A program made the translations under genes and the position numbers. Of a stretch of DNA of 64,000 nt, positions 25,851-34,782 are shown in pieces. Under the pieces are notes generated by a model. It did no database searches. It saw only the letters and a program-made list of their open reading frames with translations, and was not told the origin of the DNA. Origin of the DNA: Pseudomonas viridiflava (GTDB taxonomy: Bacteria; Pseudomonadota; Gammaproteobacteria; Pseudomonadales; Pseudomonadaceae); NCBI RefSeq assembly GCF_900591205.1, contig NZ_UUPU01000076.1:39277-103276 (forward strand). Reading direction: 5' to 3'. Position 1 is the stretch's first letter, and each line of letters starts with the position of its first letter.

Positions 25851-26306
25851 ATGAAACCACCCTTCAATTTCACCCGCTTCCTGCCTATGGCCGCACGCTT
25901 ACTGGGCCGTGGGCGTCTGCCGACCCTGCTGTTCGCCGTCGCCGCCAAGGGCTCAAACCAGGGCAACCGCCTGGGCAAGCTCAAGGATGATCTCAAACTG
26001 TTGCAGGCCCTGTGCCTGGCCTATTGGCGCGGAGAGTACCGGGCGATCAGCCCCAAGGCGCTGATTTCGGTGGTGGCGGGGCTGATGTATTTCCTCAGCC
26101 CGATTGATGCGATCCCGGACTTTATCCCGATGTTCGGCATGCTTGATGATATTGCCGTACTTGCATGGGTCATGAAGACCCTGGACGGTGAACTGAGCGC
26201 CTTTCGCGCCTGGCGTGAGGCGCAGCGTCCCGAAAAACTCGCGGTGGTCGAGCGGCTGCCTGCGACGCCAGCGTTGCTGGCCAAGGAACATTCGCAAGAA
26301 AACTGA
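25851..26306 (+). CDS. YkvA-family (DUF1232) membrane protein
   Basis: A protein of 151 residues with the DUF1232 core (ISPKALISVVAGLMYFLSPIDAIPDFIPMFGMLDDIAVLAWV), which forms one or two membrane helices with the family's hallmark P-DxIPDxIP segment. The N-terminus is basic. A GGAG eight bases before the ATG supports the start. The function of the family is unknown. Directly upstream is the inverted DnaA-box pair. Confidence 0.8.
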   Translation: MKPPFNFTRFLPMAARLLGRGRLPTLLFAVAAKGSNQGNRLGKLKDDLKLLQALCLAYWRGEYRAISPKALISVVAGLMYFLSPIDAIPDFIPMFGMLDDIAVLAWVMKTLDGELSAFRAWREAQRPEKLAVVERLPATPALLAKEHSQEN

Positions 26307-26341
26307 AGACATGGTATATCCCCCTGCGACCTTTGTGGCTG

Positions 26342-26380
26342 TTAGGATTACACTCCTAAGGAAATAGCTTACGTTGTAAG
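26342..26380. promoter_or_regulatory. Two adjacent palindromes upstream of an XRE regulator gene
   Basis: TTAGGA-N6-TCCTAA and CTTAC-GTT-GTAAG are both perfect, separated by eight bases, and lie 24-60 bases before the regulator ATG. They are candidate autoregulatory operators; this is inferred from symmetry and position. Confidence 0.45.
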
Positions 26381-26403
26381 TGTTGTTATCCTACGGGGCA
26401 CTC

Positions 26404-26742
26404 ATGGATATTCAGATCATTTCACGCGATGGCGAGCCCGAATACGCGGTTTTGCCATGGGCGCAGTACCAGGCGCTGCTAAAAGCTGCCGGTCAGCAAC
26501 AACCCGCACCGCCTCCTTCTGTTACTGCCCAGGGCGCACCCGTCCAGGACCTGCGCCCGCTCGCAGACCTGCGCGGCTTGCGTGAGGCCAAGGGCCTGGC
26601 CATCGAGACCCTGGCCCGCACCGTGGGTATCAGCCCCTCGTATCTTGGATTGATCGAAAGTGGTGAGCGCCAGCCGGATGCCGCGATTCGTCGCAGCCTG
26701 GCTTGGGAATTGGGCGTTGCAGGTTGGAGGGAAGAATCTTGA
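26404..26742 (+). CDS. XRE-family regulator with antitoxin-like N-terminus
   Basis: A protein of 112 residues. The N-terminal part (MDIQIISRDGEPEYAVLPWA) resembles the Phd/antitoxin-type strand-helix found in front of some HTH proteins. A linker rich in Pro and Gln follows. The C-terminal HTH_XRE domain (about 58-110) reads LRGLREAKGLAIETLARTVGISPSYLGLIESGERQP. It may correspond to the BswR-type regulators of pseudomonads, but I am not certain. The stop overlaps the start of the next gene (TTGA), so the two are coupled. Confidence 0.75.
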   Translation: MDIQIISRDGEPEYAVLPWAQYQALLKAAGQQQPAPPPSVTAQGAPVQDLRPLADLRGLREAKGLAIETLARTVGISPSYLGLIESGERQPDAAIRRSLAWELGVAGWREES

Positions 26743-27110
26743 GCCTACGTATCAGCCGTCAACATTGGGATGGGCTACTCAACGAACTGGACCAGGCGCG
26801 TCGCCAGCGCCATCTGCTGACCTACCGTGCGCTGCTGGAGCGCCTGCAATTTCCTACGCCGGCCATGCAGACCCTGGCCGCCGCCCTGGAGCACCTGGCC
26901 GCGCTGGACGCCAAGGCGGAGCAGCCGTTGCGCAGCTCGCTGGTGATCAGCCAGGGCGCGAGCCGCTTGCCGCGTACCGGCTTCTTTGAGTGTGTGGAGC
27001 GTCTGGGGCGCTTCAGCGGGCCCTCTGATGGCGTGGCTGCAGCCTCATGGCATGCCTCGGAAGTGGTGCGCGTATTCGAATACGAATACCCGGAGTCCGC
27101 CGAGGCTTAA
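26739..27110 (+). CDS. Conserved hypothetical protein coupled to the XRE regulator
   Basis: A protein of 123 residues beginning at TTG (LSLRISRQHWDGLL), chosen because GGAGG lies eight bases upstream. An ATG 36 bases earlier would sit inside the upstream gene without a ribosome-binding site. It is soluble and helical in its first half (LDQARRQRHLLTYRALLERLQFP). I do not recognise the family. Tight coupling to a regulator with an antitoxin-like N-terminus leaves open a regulator-partner or toxin-antitoxin relation. It converges on the next gene with a four-base overlap of stops. Confidence 0.65.
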   Translation: MSLRISRQHWDGLLNELDQARRQRHLLTYRALLERLQFPTPAMQTLAAALEHLAALDAKAEQPLRSSLVISQGASRLPRTGFFECVERLGRFSGPSDGVAAASWHASEVVRVFEYEYPESAEA

Positions 27111-28876
27111 AGCGCCTGGGAGAGTACGTCCATGCTGTCGATCACATGGATGCTGTAGCCGGCCATGTCCTTGGCATGGTGCTTGGCCTGTGACGCCAGT
27201 TCCGCCAACTGGCTGGCATCCAGTTGTGCACAGGCTTGTGGATATAAATGCACCACGCCAATCGACAGCGACAGTAACGCAAACTCCTGGCGCACGCCCT
27301 GGCGGTTCAAGGCCACAAAGCATCCGGCATCGAGGTGCTCGGCGCGGTAGAAACGGCGGCATTGGGTGTGGAAGTCATCCAGCAACTGGTTAAGCCGCTT
27401 GCGCCAATCCTGCGGCCCCAGCACCAGCAAAAAATCATCCCCGCCAATGTGCCCGACAAAGTCGCGGCTCGGGTCGACGCGGTCGTTCAGGCACTGCGCC
27501 AGGCACAGCAATACCTCATCCCCACGCCCGTAGCCGTAGATATCATTGAATGGCTTGAAACTGTCGATATCCACATAGCAGATCACCGACTCTCGCTGTT
27601 GTTGCAATAAACGTGTGAGGCACTGCTGGATCGGCACGTTGCCCGGCAGCAGGGTCAGTGGGTTGGCGTAGCGGGCCTGCTGGATTTTCAGCTCGGTGAT
27701 CAGCTTGAGCACGTCGATCACCCGGCCCAGGCCCAGGTAGTCGCCATTGAGCGTAATGATGAAGTCTTCTTCAATGCGTTGCCGCGCACGGCTGGTCAAC
27801 AAGCGGCTGACCTGTTGCAGGGATTGGCTCAGCTCCACGGCCAAAAAGTCATCGCTCATCAGGCGGCTGATGGGCTTGCGCGCAAACAGGTCGGTGGCGA
27901 ATGGCTTGAGCAGGGCGTCGGACAGCGAATGCCGATGCACGATGCCCACCGGGTGGCCGCGCCCATCCAGTACCGCCAGCGAATTGAGGTTGGCCTGGCG
28001 ACGGAACGACTCCAGCACCTGAGCGGTGGCCGTATCCTGATCCACCGCCGGTTGTTCGTTGAGCAGAGCGCTGAGGTCGCTGGCTTCCTCGCTGAGTGCA
28101 ATATTGGCGTTGTCCGGTTTGGGCAGCATCTGCCGCGCCTCCTGCGGCGGGTGTTCCTGCGGGCGGCAGAGCAGGTAGCCCTGGACCAGGTCGACCCCCA
28201 TCTCTGTGAGTACCGCCAACTCTTCCGGCAGCTCGATACCCTCGGCAATCACCTGGGCGCGTGAAGCCCTGGCGATCTGCAGGATAGAGCCGACAAACTC
28301 GCGCTTGAGCGCGTCCTGGTGGATGCCGTCGATAAAGTGCCGGTCGATTTTCACGTAATCAGGACGCAACTCCGACCACAGCCGCAGGCTGGAATACCCG
28401 GCGCCCAAGTCATCCAGGGCAATGGCGAAACCCATGTTGCGATAGTGATGCAGGGCGGTTTGCAGCAGGTCGAAATCGTCGGTGGGCGTTTGCTCGGTGA
28501 GTTCGATCACCACCTGGTTGGGCGGGATGCCGAAGTCGCGCAGCAACTGCAGGGTGCGCCCTGGCTGGTGCGCCGTCTCCATCAGGGACTCTGGCGAGAT
28601 ATTGAGAAACAGCTTGCCCGGCAGCTTCTGTTCGCTGAAGCGTCGGCACGCGCTTTCGCGGCAGGCGATTTCCAGTTCACTGAGGCGCCCCGCGTGGCTG
28701 GCCACGGAAAACAAGGAAACGGGGGAGTGCAGAGGGCTATTGGAGGGGCCACGACTGAGGGCTTCGTAGCCGAGAATGCGCCGTTCGGACAGACAGATGA
28801 TCGGTTGGAACAGGCTGTGCAAACTGCCTTGAGCCAGGATAGAGCCCAATGCATTCAGCTGTTCGGTCATGGTCAT
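27107..28876 (-). CDS. EAL-CBS-GGDEF cyclic-di-GMP protein (PA3258-like)
   Basis: A 589-residue soluble protein. The N-terminal EAL phosphodiesterase domain (about 1-245) keeps all key residues visible to me: EALSR, FLNISPES (Asn), IELTE, LDDLGAGYSSL (two Asp), VKIDR (Lys), AEGIE and VQGYLL. A CBS pair follows (about 270-400). The GGDEF domain (about 405-589) has GGDDF in place of GG[D/E]EF. It is expected to degrade c-di-GMP; cyclase activity is doubtful. It lies directly beyond the prc terminator, matching PA3257-PA3258 order. ATG at 28870 is an alternative start. Confidence 0.9.
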   Translation of the reverse strand: MTMTEQLNALGSILAQGSLHSLFQPIICLSERRILGYEALSRGPSNSPLHSPVSLFSVASHAGRLSELEIACRESACRRFSEQKLPGKLFLNISPESLMETAHQPGRTLQLLRDFGIPPNQVVIELTEQTPTDDFDLLQTALHHYRNMGFAIALDDLGAGYSSLRLWSELRPDYVKIDRHFIDGIHQDALKREFVGSILQIARASRAQVIAEGIELPEELAVLTEMGVDLVQGYLLCRPQEHPPQEARQMLPKPDNANIALSEEASDLSALLNEQPAVDQDTATAQVLESFRRQANLNSLAVLDGRGHPVGIVHRHSLSDALLKPFATDLFARKPISRLMSDDFLAVELSQSLQQVSRLLTSRARQRIEEDFIITLNGDYLGLGRVIDVLKLITELKIQQARYANPLTLLPGNVPIQQCLTRLLQQQRESVICYVDIDSFKPFNDIYGYGRGDEVLLCLAQCLNDRVDPSRDFVGHIGGDDFLLVLGPQDWRKRLNQLLDDFHTQCRRFYRAEHLDAGCFVALNRQGVRQEFALLSLSIGVVHLYPQACAQLDASQLAELASQAKHHAKDMAGYSIHVIDSMDVLSQAL

Positions 28877-28890
28877 GGCGATCTCGATCG

Positions 28891-28925
28891 AAAAAAAAGG
28901 ACCGCAGGCGTTACGCCTGCGGTCC
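28891..28925 (-). terminator. Strong intrinsic terminator after prc
   Basis: On the minus strand there are perfect 12-base arms GGACCGCAGGCG / CGCCTGCGGTCC with a three-base loop and eight T. The T-run ends only 14 bases before the start of the EAL-CBS-GGDEF gene, so transcription of that gene from upstream must pass this hairpin. Confidence 0.93.
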
Positions 28926-28994
28926 TACATTTCACGACAGAATGATGTCTATATGATGACACTCCGGGGAGCGTTCACATTAAATCGCTATCAT

Positions 28995-31076
28995 TTACTG
29001 CTTGGCCACCTGCTTGGTGATTTTCAGGTAGTCCAGCAGGATCCGGCCAGTCTCGGCCAGGTAGGCGTCGTCTTCCGGCTTGGTTTTGTCGGCGTCGGTC
29101 GGCAACGCATCTTCATCTTCTTTCTTCAGCTCTTTGAGCGGATCTTCACCCTTGGCCTTGCGGCGGATGTTTTCCAGTACGAGCTGCTGGTTTTCGATGT
29201 CGGTGTGCTGCTTGCGGCGGTCCACTTCGTTGAGACTGACGGTTTTTTCTTCCATCAGCTTCTTGGCCAGGGCCAGCTTGTCGCGGATAAACACGAACTC
29301 GGCATCCTTGGCGGAGCGGGTGTCGTGGTCAGCCTTCAACTGCGCCAGGAACGGCTTGAACGGGTCCGACGCAGGCTTGATCGCAGGCCGGATGGTGTCC
29401 CACGGCATGGCTTCAGGCAGGGCGCTTTCACCGATTTCCTTGGTGTCGATGATCGACGGGAAATCAATATCCGGCAGCACGCCCTGATGCTGGGTGCTCT
29501 GCCCGGAAACCCGGTAGAACTTGGCCAGTGTCAGCTTGAGCTCGCCATGGTTCAGCGGCTGAATGGTCTGCACGGTGCCTTTGCCGAAGGTTTGGCCGCC
29601 GATGATCAGTGCACGGTGATAGTCCTGCATGGCGCCGGCGAAAATCTCCGAAGCCGAAGCCGAAAGACGGTTGACCAGCAGCGCCATCGGCCCTTTGTAG
29701 AAGGCGCCAGGGTTCTCGTCTTCGAGCACATCAACACGGCCGTCGGCGTTGCGTACCAACACGGTCGGGCCCTTGTCGATAAACAGGCTGGTCAGCTCGG
29801 TGGCTTCCTGCAGGGAGCCGCCGCCGTTGTTGCGCAGGTCGATGACCACGCCGTCGACTTTTTCCTTCTGCAGCTCGGTCAGGATTTTCTTCACGTCACG
29901 GGTGGTGGACTTGTAGTCCGGATCGCCGGCACGGAACGCCTTGAAGTCTAGGTAGAAGGCCGGGATCTCAATCACGCCCAGCTTGTAGTCCTTGCCATCC
30001 TGCTTGAGGTTGAGGACTTTCTTCTGCACGGCCTGGTCTTCGAGCTTCACCGCTTCACGGGTGATGGACACGATCTTGCTGGTCTGGTCGTTCGGCGCAT
30101 TGGTGTGCGGAATCACTTCCAGGCGTACCACGCTGCCTTTCGGCCCACGGATCAGCTTGACCACTTCGTCCAGGCGCCAGCCGACCACATCGACCATCTC
30201 TTTGTCGGCCTGGGCCACACCGATGATCTTGTCGGCCGGGGCGACCTGCTTGGTCTTGTCCGCCGGACCTGCCGGCACCAGACGCACGATCTTGACCTGG
30301 TCATTGTCGCTTTGCAGGACGGCACCGATGCCTTCCAGCGACAGACTCATGTTGATATCGAAGTTTTCCGCGTTATCCGGCGACAGATAATTGGTGTGCG
30401 GGTCGTAGGACATCGCGAAGGTGTTGATGTACGCCTGGAAGATATCTTCGGCGCGGGTCTGGTCCAGACGCGCCAGCTGATTCTTGTAGCGCTTGGTCAA
30501 CAGCTCCTGGATGGCCTTGGGCTCCTTGCCGGCGATCTTCAGGCGCAGCACCTCGTCCTTGACGCGTTTGCGCCACAGGTCGTCGAGCGCGGCGGTGCTG
30601 GTCAGCCAAGGCGCGTCCTTACGGTCTACCAGAAGGGTTTCCTTCTGGGTGAAGTCGAGTTTGTCGACGCCTTTGTCCAGTTCACCCAAGGCGAAGTCCA
30701 GACGCGCTTTGACGCGATCCAGGTAGCGCTTGTAGATGGTGAAGGCCGGTTGCAGGTCGCCGCTCTTGAGGAAGTCGTCGAACTGGGTCTTCCACTTGTC
30801 GAACTCAGCGATATCGCTGGCCAGGAAGTAGCTGCGCGATGGATCCAGCAGCTTGAGGTAGCTGTCGTAGATGATCACCGAGCGAGCGTCGTCGAGCGGC
30901 GGCTTGCTGTAGTGATGGCGCTTGAGCAACTCGACGACGTTAAGGCTGGCAATCACCTCATCGCGATCAGGCTGAAGATTGTCCCAGCTGTTGGCTGCGA
31001 ACGTATTGGTCGACATCGACGCGAAGCCGAGACCAATGAAAAAAGCGAGGGCGGTGCTGGGGAACAAATGCTTCAT
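28995..31076 (-). CDS. prc: Periplasmic tail-specific protease Prc (AlgO)
   Basis: A protein of 693 residues with a signal peptide (MKHLFPSTALAFFIGLGF..TNTFAA). After an N-terminal helical domain comes a PDZ domain (about 240-330). The S41 serine protease core has the catalytic Ser in SASASEIFAG and Lys in GGQTFGKGTVQ. A C-terminal DUF3340-type extension follows. It degrades periplasmic proteins from nonpolar C-termini; in P. aeruginosa AlgO/Prc acts on truncated MucA and thus on alginate control. An in-frame ATG 33 bases upstream is possible, but MKHLF gives a better signal peptide. Confidence 0.94.
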   Translation of the reverse strand: MKHLFPSTALAFFIGLGFASMSTNTFAANSWDNLQPDRDEVIASLNVVELLKRHHYSKPPLDDARSVIIYDSYLKLLDPSRSYFLASDIAEFDKWKTQFDDFLKSGDLQPAFTIYKRYLDRVKARLDFALGELDKGVDKLDFTQKETLLVDRKDAPWLTSTAALDDLWRKRVKDEVLRLKIAGKEPKAIQELLTKRYKNQLARLDQTRAEDIFQAYINTFAMSYDPHTNYLSPDNAENFDINMSLSLEGIGAVLQSDNDQVKIVRLVPAGPADKTKQVAPADKIIGVAQADKEMVDVVGWRLDEVVKLIRGPKGSVVRLEVIPHTNAPNDQTSKIVSITREAVKLEDQAVQKKVLNLKQDGKDYKLGVIEIPAFYLDFKAFRAGDPDYKSTTRDVKKILTELQKEKVDGVVIDLRNNGGGSLQEATELTSLFIDKGPTVLVRNADGRVDVLEDENPGAFYKGPMALLVNRLSASASEIFAGAMQDYHRALIIGGQTFGKGTVQTIQPLNHGELKLTLAKFYRVSGQSTQHQGVLPDIDFPSIIDTKEIGESALPEAMPWDTIRPAIKPASDPFKPFLAQLKADHDTRSAKDAEFVFIRDKLALAKKLMEEKTVSLNEVDRRKQHTDIENQQLVLENIRRKAKGEDPLKELKKEDEDALPTDADKTKPEDDAYLAETGRILLDYLKITKQVAKQ

Positions 31077-31214
31077 GCTGATTCGACGCGGGGGCAATTG
31101 ATAACGCATATTAGGCCGTCTTTGAGGGAGCCGGTTCCATATGATCCGGTCGCATAATGCAAAAAGCCCGGCGCTACAGCTACGGGCTCAGTCCAGACTC
31201 ACTATGGAGGCACT

Positions 31215-32177
31215 GTGAAAGCATTGCAAGGCGTTGAAGGTCGTGTGGAGTGGTTAGAACAACCCAGTCCTACCTGCGATGTAGGCCAAGTCCGCATTCG
31301 GGTGTCGGCCGCCGGCCTTAATCGCGCCGATTTATTACAGCGTGCGGGGCCCTATCCACCCCCGCCGGGCGCTAGCCCTGTGCTGGGCCTGGAGTGTTCC
31401 GGGGTGATCAGTGAAGTTGGTGCGGGCTCGTCCTGGCAAGTGGGTGATCGCGTTTGCGCGCTGCTGGCCGGTGGCGGCATGGCCGAAGAAGTGGTGGTGG
31501 ATGCGCGGCATGTGCTGCCGGTGCCGGAAGGTTTGTCGCTGATCGAAGCGGCGGCACTGCCTGAGGTGTACAGCACGGCGTGGCTCAATCTGTTCCAGCT
31601 GGCGGGCCTCAAACCGGGTGAGAAAGTGTTGCTGCATGCCGGTGCCAGCGGCGTGGGCTCGGCGGCGATCCAACTGTGCAAGGCGTTTGGCAGCCCGTGC
31701 TGGGTCAGTGTCGGCTCGGCGGAGCGCCTGGCCTACTGCGAAGAACTCGGTGCCCAGGGCGGCGTGGTACGTACCGACGGCATTGAAGGGCTGCGCGATT
31801 TTGGGCCGTTCGATGTGATCCTGGACCCGGTCGGCGGCAACTATGCGGCGCTCGATCTCAAGCTGCTGGCCCTGGATGGCCGCTGGGTATTGATCGGCCT
31901 GATGGGCGGGCGTGATGCGCAGCTGGACCTGGCCCAAGTGCTCGGCAAGCGCATTCAGTTGCTGGGCTCGACCCTGCGCAGCCGCAGTGATCAGTTCAAG
32001 GCGGACCTGTTCAGTGACTTGAGCCAGCATGTCTGGCCACTGTTTGTTGAAGGCCGCCTGAGCCCGCAACTGGCCAAGACTCTTCCGATCAAGGATGCCG
32101 AAGCGGCGTTTGCCGAGTTGGCGACTAATCAGATTTCCGGCAAGTTGGTGTTGGTGATTGACGAGAGACTGAGCTGA
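31215..32177 (+). CDS. NAD(P)H quinone oxidoreductase, MDR family
   Basis: A protein of 320 residues of the medium-chain dehydrogenase/reductase superfamily without the catalytic zinc ligands. It has the quinone-reductase motif RVSAAGLNRADLLQRAGPYPPPPG and the NADPH-binding HAGASGVGSAAIQLCKAFG. Similar to human TP53I3 (PIG3) and bacterial Qor. It probably reduces quinones with NADPH in the cytosol. GGAGG precedes the ATG. It is divergent from prc and corresponds to the P. aeruginosa PA3256 position. Confidence 0.88.
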   Translation: MKALQGVEGRVEWLEQPSPTCDVGQVRIRVSAAGLNRADLLQRAGPYPPPPGASPVLGLECSGVISEVGAGSSWQVGDRVCALLAGGGMAEEVVVDARHVLPVPEGLSLIEAAALPEVYSTAWLNLFQLAGLKPGEKVLLHAGASGVGSAAIQLCKAFGSPCWVSVGSAERLAYCEELGAQGGVVRTDGIEGLRDFGPFDVILDPVGGNYAALDLKLLALDGRWVLIGLMGGRDAQLDLAQVLGKRIQLLGSTLRSRSDQFKADLFSDLSQHVWPLFVEGRLSPQLAKTLPIKDAEAAFAELATNQISGKLVLVIDERLS

Positions 32178-32196
32178 AGTGGAATGCGGTTAACAA

Positions 32197-32287
32197 TGTG
32201 GGAGGGGGCTTGCCCCCGATAGCGGTGTGTCAGATGAAATATTCTTCACTGAAACACCGCCATCGGGGGCAAGCCCCCTCCCACATT
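32197..32287. repeat. REPIN-like element (GGGAGGGGGCTTGCCCCC family)
   Basis: Near-perfect inverted arms GTGGGAGGGGGCTTGCCCCC / GGGGGCAAGCCCCCTCCCAC with inner GATAGCGGTGT / CACCGCCATC. It lies between convergent genes. Confidence 0.82.
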
Positions 32288-32311
32288 TGATTGCATTTCA
32301 ATTCAAGTAAG

Positions 32312-32965
32312 TCAGACCCAGTGGTGGATCGGCCAACCGGCCTTTTGCGCATGCTCACGCAACACCGGGTCCGGGTTCACCACCTGCGGGTGATCCACCT
32401 TCAGCAGCAACGGCAAGTCATTGCGTGAGTCCGAGTAAAAGTACGCGCCCTCCAGGCTTTCACCTTCCTGCTCCAACCATTCCAGCAAGCGCGTGATCTT
32501 GCCTTCGCGGTAAGTCAGCACACCCACGGTCTGGCCGCTGTACACGCCGTGGCTGACCTCCAGATCAATCCCCAGCACTTCATCTATGCCGATTCGCGCC
32601 GCAATCGGCGTGACCAGATGAGTACCCGAGGCGGAAATCACCAGAATTCGGTCGCCATTCGCTCGGTGCCGGGCGATGGTTTTGGTGGCGTCGCTGTAGA
32701 TCAGCGGTTCGATGATGTCCTCGACCCATGGCTCCACCAGGTGGTCGATTTCTTCCGGGGTGCGGCCGATCATCGGCTCCAGGCTGAAGTCCATGAAATC
32801 TTCCATGGCCAGCTTGCCCTGGCTGTAGGCGTCCATCAGCTCGTTGTTCCTGCGCATGAACGATTCGGGGTCGACCCAACCCAGGCGGCCCATCTGCTCG
32901 CTCCACAGGGTGGCGCAGTCGCCGTGGATCAGGGTGTCGTCCAAATCAAAAATTACCAATGCCAT
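32312..32965 (-). CDS. HAD-superfamily IB phosphatase (SerB-like)
   Basis: A cytosolic protein of 217 residues with all HAD motifs: motif I FDLDDTL, motif II SASGTH, the conserved Lys in the GKIT region, and motif IV YSDSRNDLP. The cap domain is helical (SFMRRNNELMDAY), as in subclass IB (phosphoserine, phosphorylcholine phosphatases). It is codirectional with and next to an ABC importer plus an alkaline-phosphatase-superfamily hydrolase, so it may dephosphorylate an imported or released phospho-compound; that link is inferred. Confidence 0.85.
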   Translation of the reverse strand: MALVIFDLDDTLIHGDCATLWSEQMGRLGWVDPESFMRRNNELMDAYSQGKLAMEDFMDFSLEPMIGRTPEEIDHLVEPWVEDIIEPLIYSDATKTIARHRANGDRILVISASGTHLVTPIAARIGIDEVLGIDLEVSHGVYSGQTVGVLTYREGKITRLLEWLEQEGESLEGAYFYSDSRNDLPLLLKVDHPQVVNPDPVLREHAQKAGWPIHHWV

Positions 32966-32995
32966 CCGTCACGCTCTCTCAGGTTTCGTTGCTGC

Positions 32996-33985
32996 TCAGG
33001 CTACTTCACACAGCGCGCTGGGGTCGATGGAAAGTGCCAGGCGTTGACCGTCGGGGTGCAGATCGTCGGCCGAGCGGTTGAGCACGTCCACCACCAATTC
33101 CACGCCACGGGCTTCGATGCGGTAGCGAATCACGTTGCCCAGCAGGCTGTGGCTGCGCACCAACGCATCGAGTTCGCCGCTGCGGCTGAGTTCGATGGCT
33201 TCCGGACGAATCGCGATGCGGCCGCTGATCGGGCGCTGCAGCAACTGGCTGGCCTTGTCCGCATCCAGCAGGTTGTAGTTGCCGATAAACCCGGCGGCGA
33301 ATACGTCCACCGGCGCGGTGTAGAGGGTTTCGGCGTCACCGCTTTGCACGATCTTGCCCTGGTTCATCAGGAAGATCCGGTCGGACATGGTCAGGGCTTC
33401 TTCCTGGTCATGGGTCACGAAAATCGTGGTCAGCCCCAGTTCGCGCTGGATCTGGCGGATCTGTTCGCGCAGGTGCTTGCGAATCCGCGCATCCAGCGCC
33501 GACAGCGGTTCGTCCAACAGCAACAGGCGCGGGCGGGTCACCAGGGAGCGGGCCAGGGCCACGCGCTGGCACTGGCCGCCGGACATCTGGTGCGGGTAGC
33601 GGCCGGCGAGGTCCTTGAGTTCAACCAGTTGCAGCACTTCCTGCACGCGCTTGTGGCTGTCGTCGGAGTTGACCTTTTGCATGCGCAGGCCAAAGGCGAC
33701 GTTCTGTTCCACGGTCATGTTGGGGAACAGCGCATAGCTCTGGAACACCATGCCGATGTTTCGCTTCTGTGGGCTCAGAGGGACGATGTCCTGCCCATCC
33801 AGCAGAATTTTCCCACTGTCTACCGAGGTCAGGCCCGCGATGCAGCGCAGCAGGGTGGACTTGCCGCACCCGGATGGTCCGAGCAAGGTGACGAATTCGC
33901 CCTTGGCGATTTCGCAGTTGATATCGCTGAATACCGGTGTGCCGGCGTAGCCTTTTTGCAGGTGTTGGACGCTGACGAAGCTCAT
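32996..33985 (-). CDS. ABC importer ATP-binding subunit (MOI/CUT1-type)
   Basis: A protein of 329 residues with Walker A GPSGCGKST, signature MSGGQCQRVA, Walker B LLLLDEPLSALD and the C-terminal TOBE/regulatory domain (about 240-329) common in PotA, UgpC and PhnT-like ATPases. It energises the two permeases encoded upstream; its start overlaps the preceding permease stop by four bases. The cluster composition (binding protein, two permeases, ATPase, HutC regulator) resembles the aminoethylphosphonate importer PhnSTUV. Confidence 0.9.
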   Translation of the reverse strand: MSFVSVQHLQKGYAGTPVFSDINCEIAKGEFVTLLGPSGCGKSTLLRCIAGLTSVDSGKILLDGQDIVPLSPQKRNIGMVFQSYALFPNMTVEQNVAFGLRMQKVNSDDSHKRVQEVLQLVELKDLAGRYPHQMSGGQCQRVALARSLVTRPRLLLLDEPLSALDARIRKHLREQIRQIQRELGLTTIFVTHDQEEALTMSDRIFLMNQGKIVQSGDAETLYTAPVDVFAAGFIGNYNLLDADKASQLLQRPISGRIAIRPEAIELSRSGELDALVRSHSLLGNVIRYRIEARGVELVVDVLNRSADDLHPDGQRLALSIDPSALCEVA

Positions 33986-34782
33986 TGGCTTTTGTCCTTG
34001 TTCAAGATATTGGCGGCCCAGGTCAGCACCAGCACAAAGAAGAAATAGGAAATCACGACGGCACTGGTGAAGTGGCCGCTGCTGTTGCGCATGTTGTTGA
34101 GGTACACCTGCAGGGTTTCGTAGCGGGTGCCCACCAGGATGTTGGCGAACACGAACTCACCGAACAGGAACGAGAACGACAGCAGCAGCGCTACCATCAA
34201 GCCTTTGCGCAGGTTCGGCAGCACCACCAGGATCGCCGCCTGCCAGGTGCTGGCACCCAGTAGCTGCGAGGCGTCCATCAGGTCGCGCAGGTTGATCGCT
34301 TGCAGGTTGTTGGTGATCGCCCGGTACATGAACGGCAGGGCCACGGTGAAGTAGCAACCGATCAGAATCCACGGCGTGCCCACCATCGCAAATGGTCCGG
34401 AGCCGTAGAGTTGCAGCAGGCCCACCGACGACACCACCGGCGGCACCGCAAACGGCAGCAGGATCAGGATGTTCATCAGCGCATCCAGCCTCGGGAAGTG
34501 GTAATGCACCACAAACAGCAGCGGCAGAATCAACACCACCGACAGGATCAGCGCCCCCACGCAGACCAGCAACGATTGCCCGAAGGCCATCAGAAAGCGT
34601 GGGTCGCTCCACAGCTGCACGTACCATTTCACGGTAAAACCGGCAGGCAGGATGGTGGCCGACCAACTGCTGGCAATGGAGTAGACGAAGGTGCCGATCA
34701 ACGGCAGCACCAGGATTGCAAACAACAGGTACACCACCACGCGATGGTAGAGGGAGGCCGGGCCGGCTTCAGCGCGAGACAT
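33982..34782 (-). CDS. ABC importer permease 2
   Basis: An inner-membrane protein of 266 residues with six helices and the binding-protein-dependent transport signature (EAA loop: DASQLLGASTWQAAILVVLPNL). It overlaps the preceding permease by 14 bases and the ATPase by four. It pairs with the other permease to form the translocation path of the importer. Confidence 0.9.
   Translation of the reverse strand: MSRAEAGPASLYHRVVVYLLFAILVLPLIGTFVYSIASSWSATILPAGFTVKWYVQLWSDPRFLMAFGQSLLVCVGALILSVVLILPLLFVVHYHFPRLDALMNILILLPFAVPPVVSSVGLLQLYGSGPFAMVGTPWILIGCYFTVALPFMYRAITNNLQAINLRDLMDASQLLGASTWQAAILVVLPNLRKGLMVALLLSFSFLFGEFVFANILVGTRYETLQVYLNNMRNSSGHFTSAVVISYFFFVLVLTWAANILNKDKSQ

Noticed and set aside
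26404..27110. Assigning the XRE gene and partner firmly as a toxin-antitoxin system
   Set aside because: Only the N-terminus of the regulator is antitoxin-like; the partner has no recognisable toxin fold, so this is left as a hypothesis.
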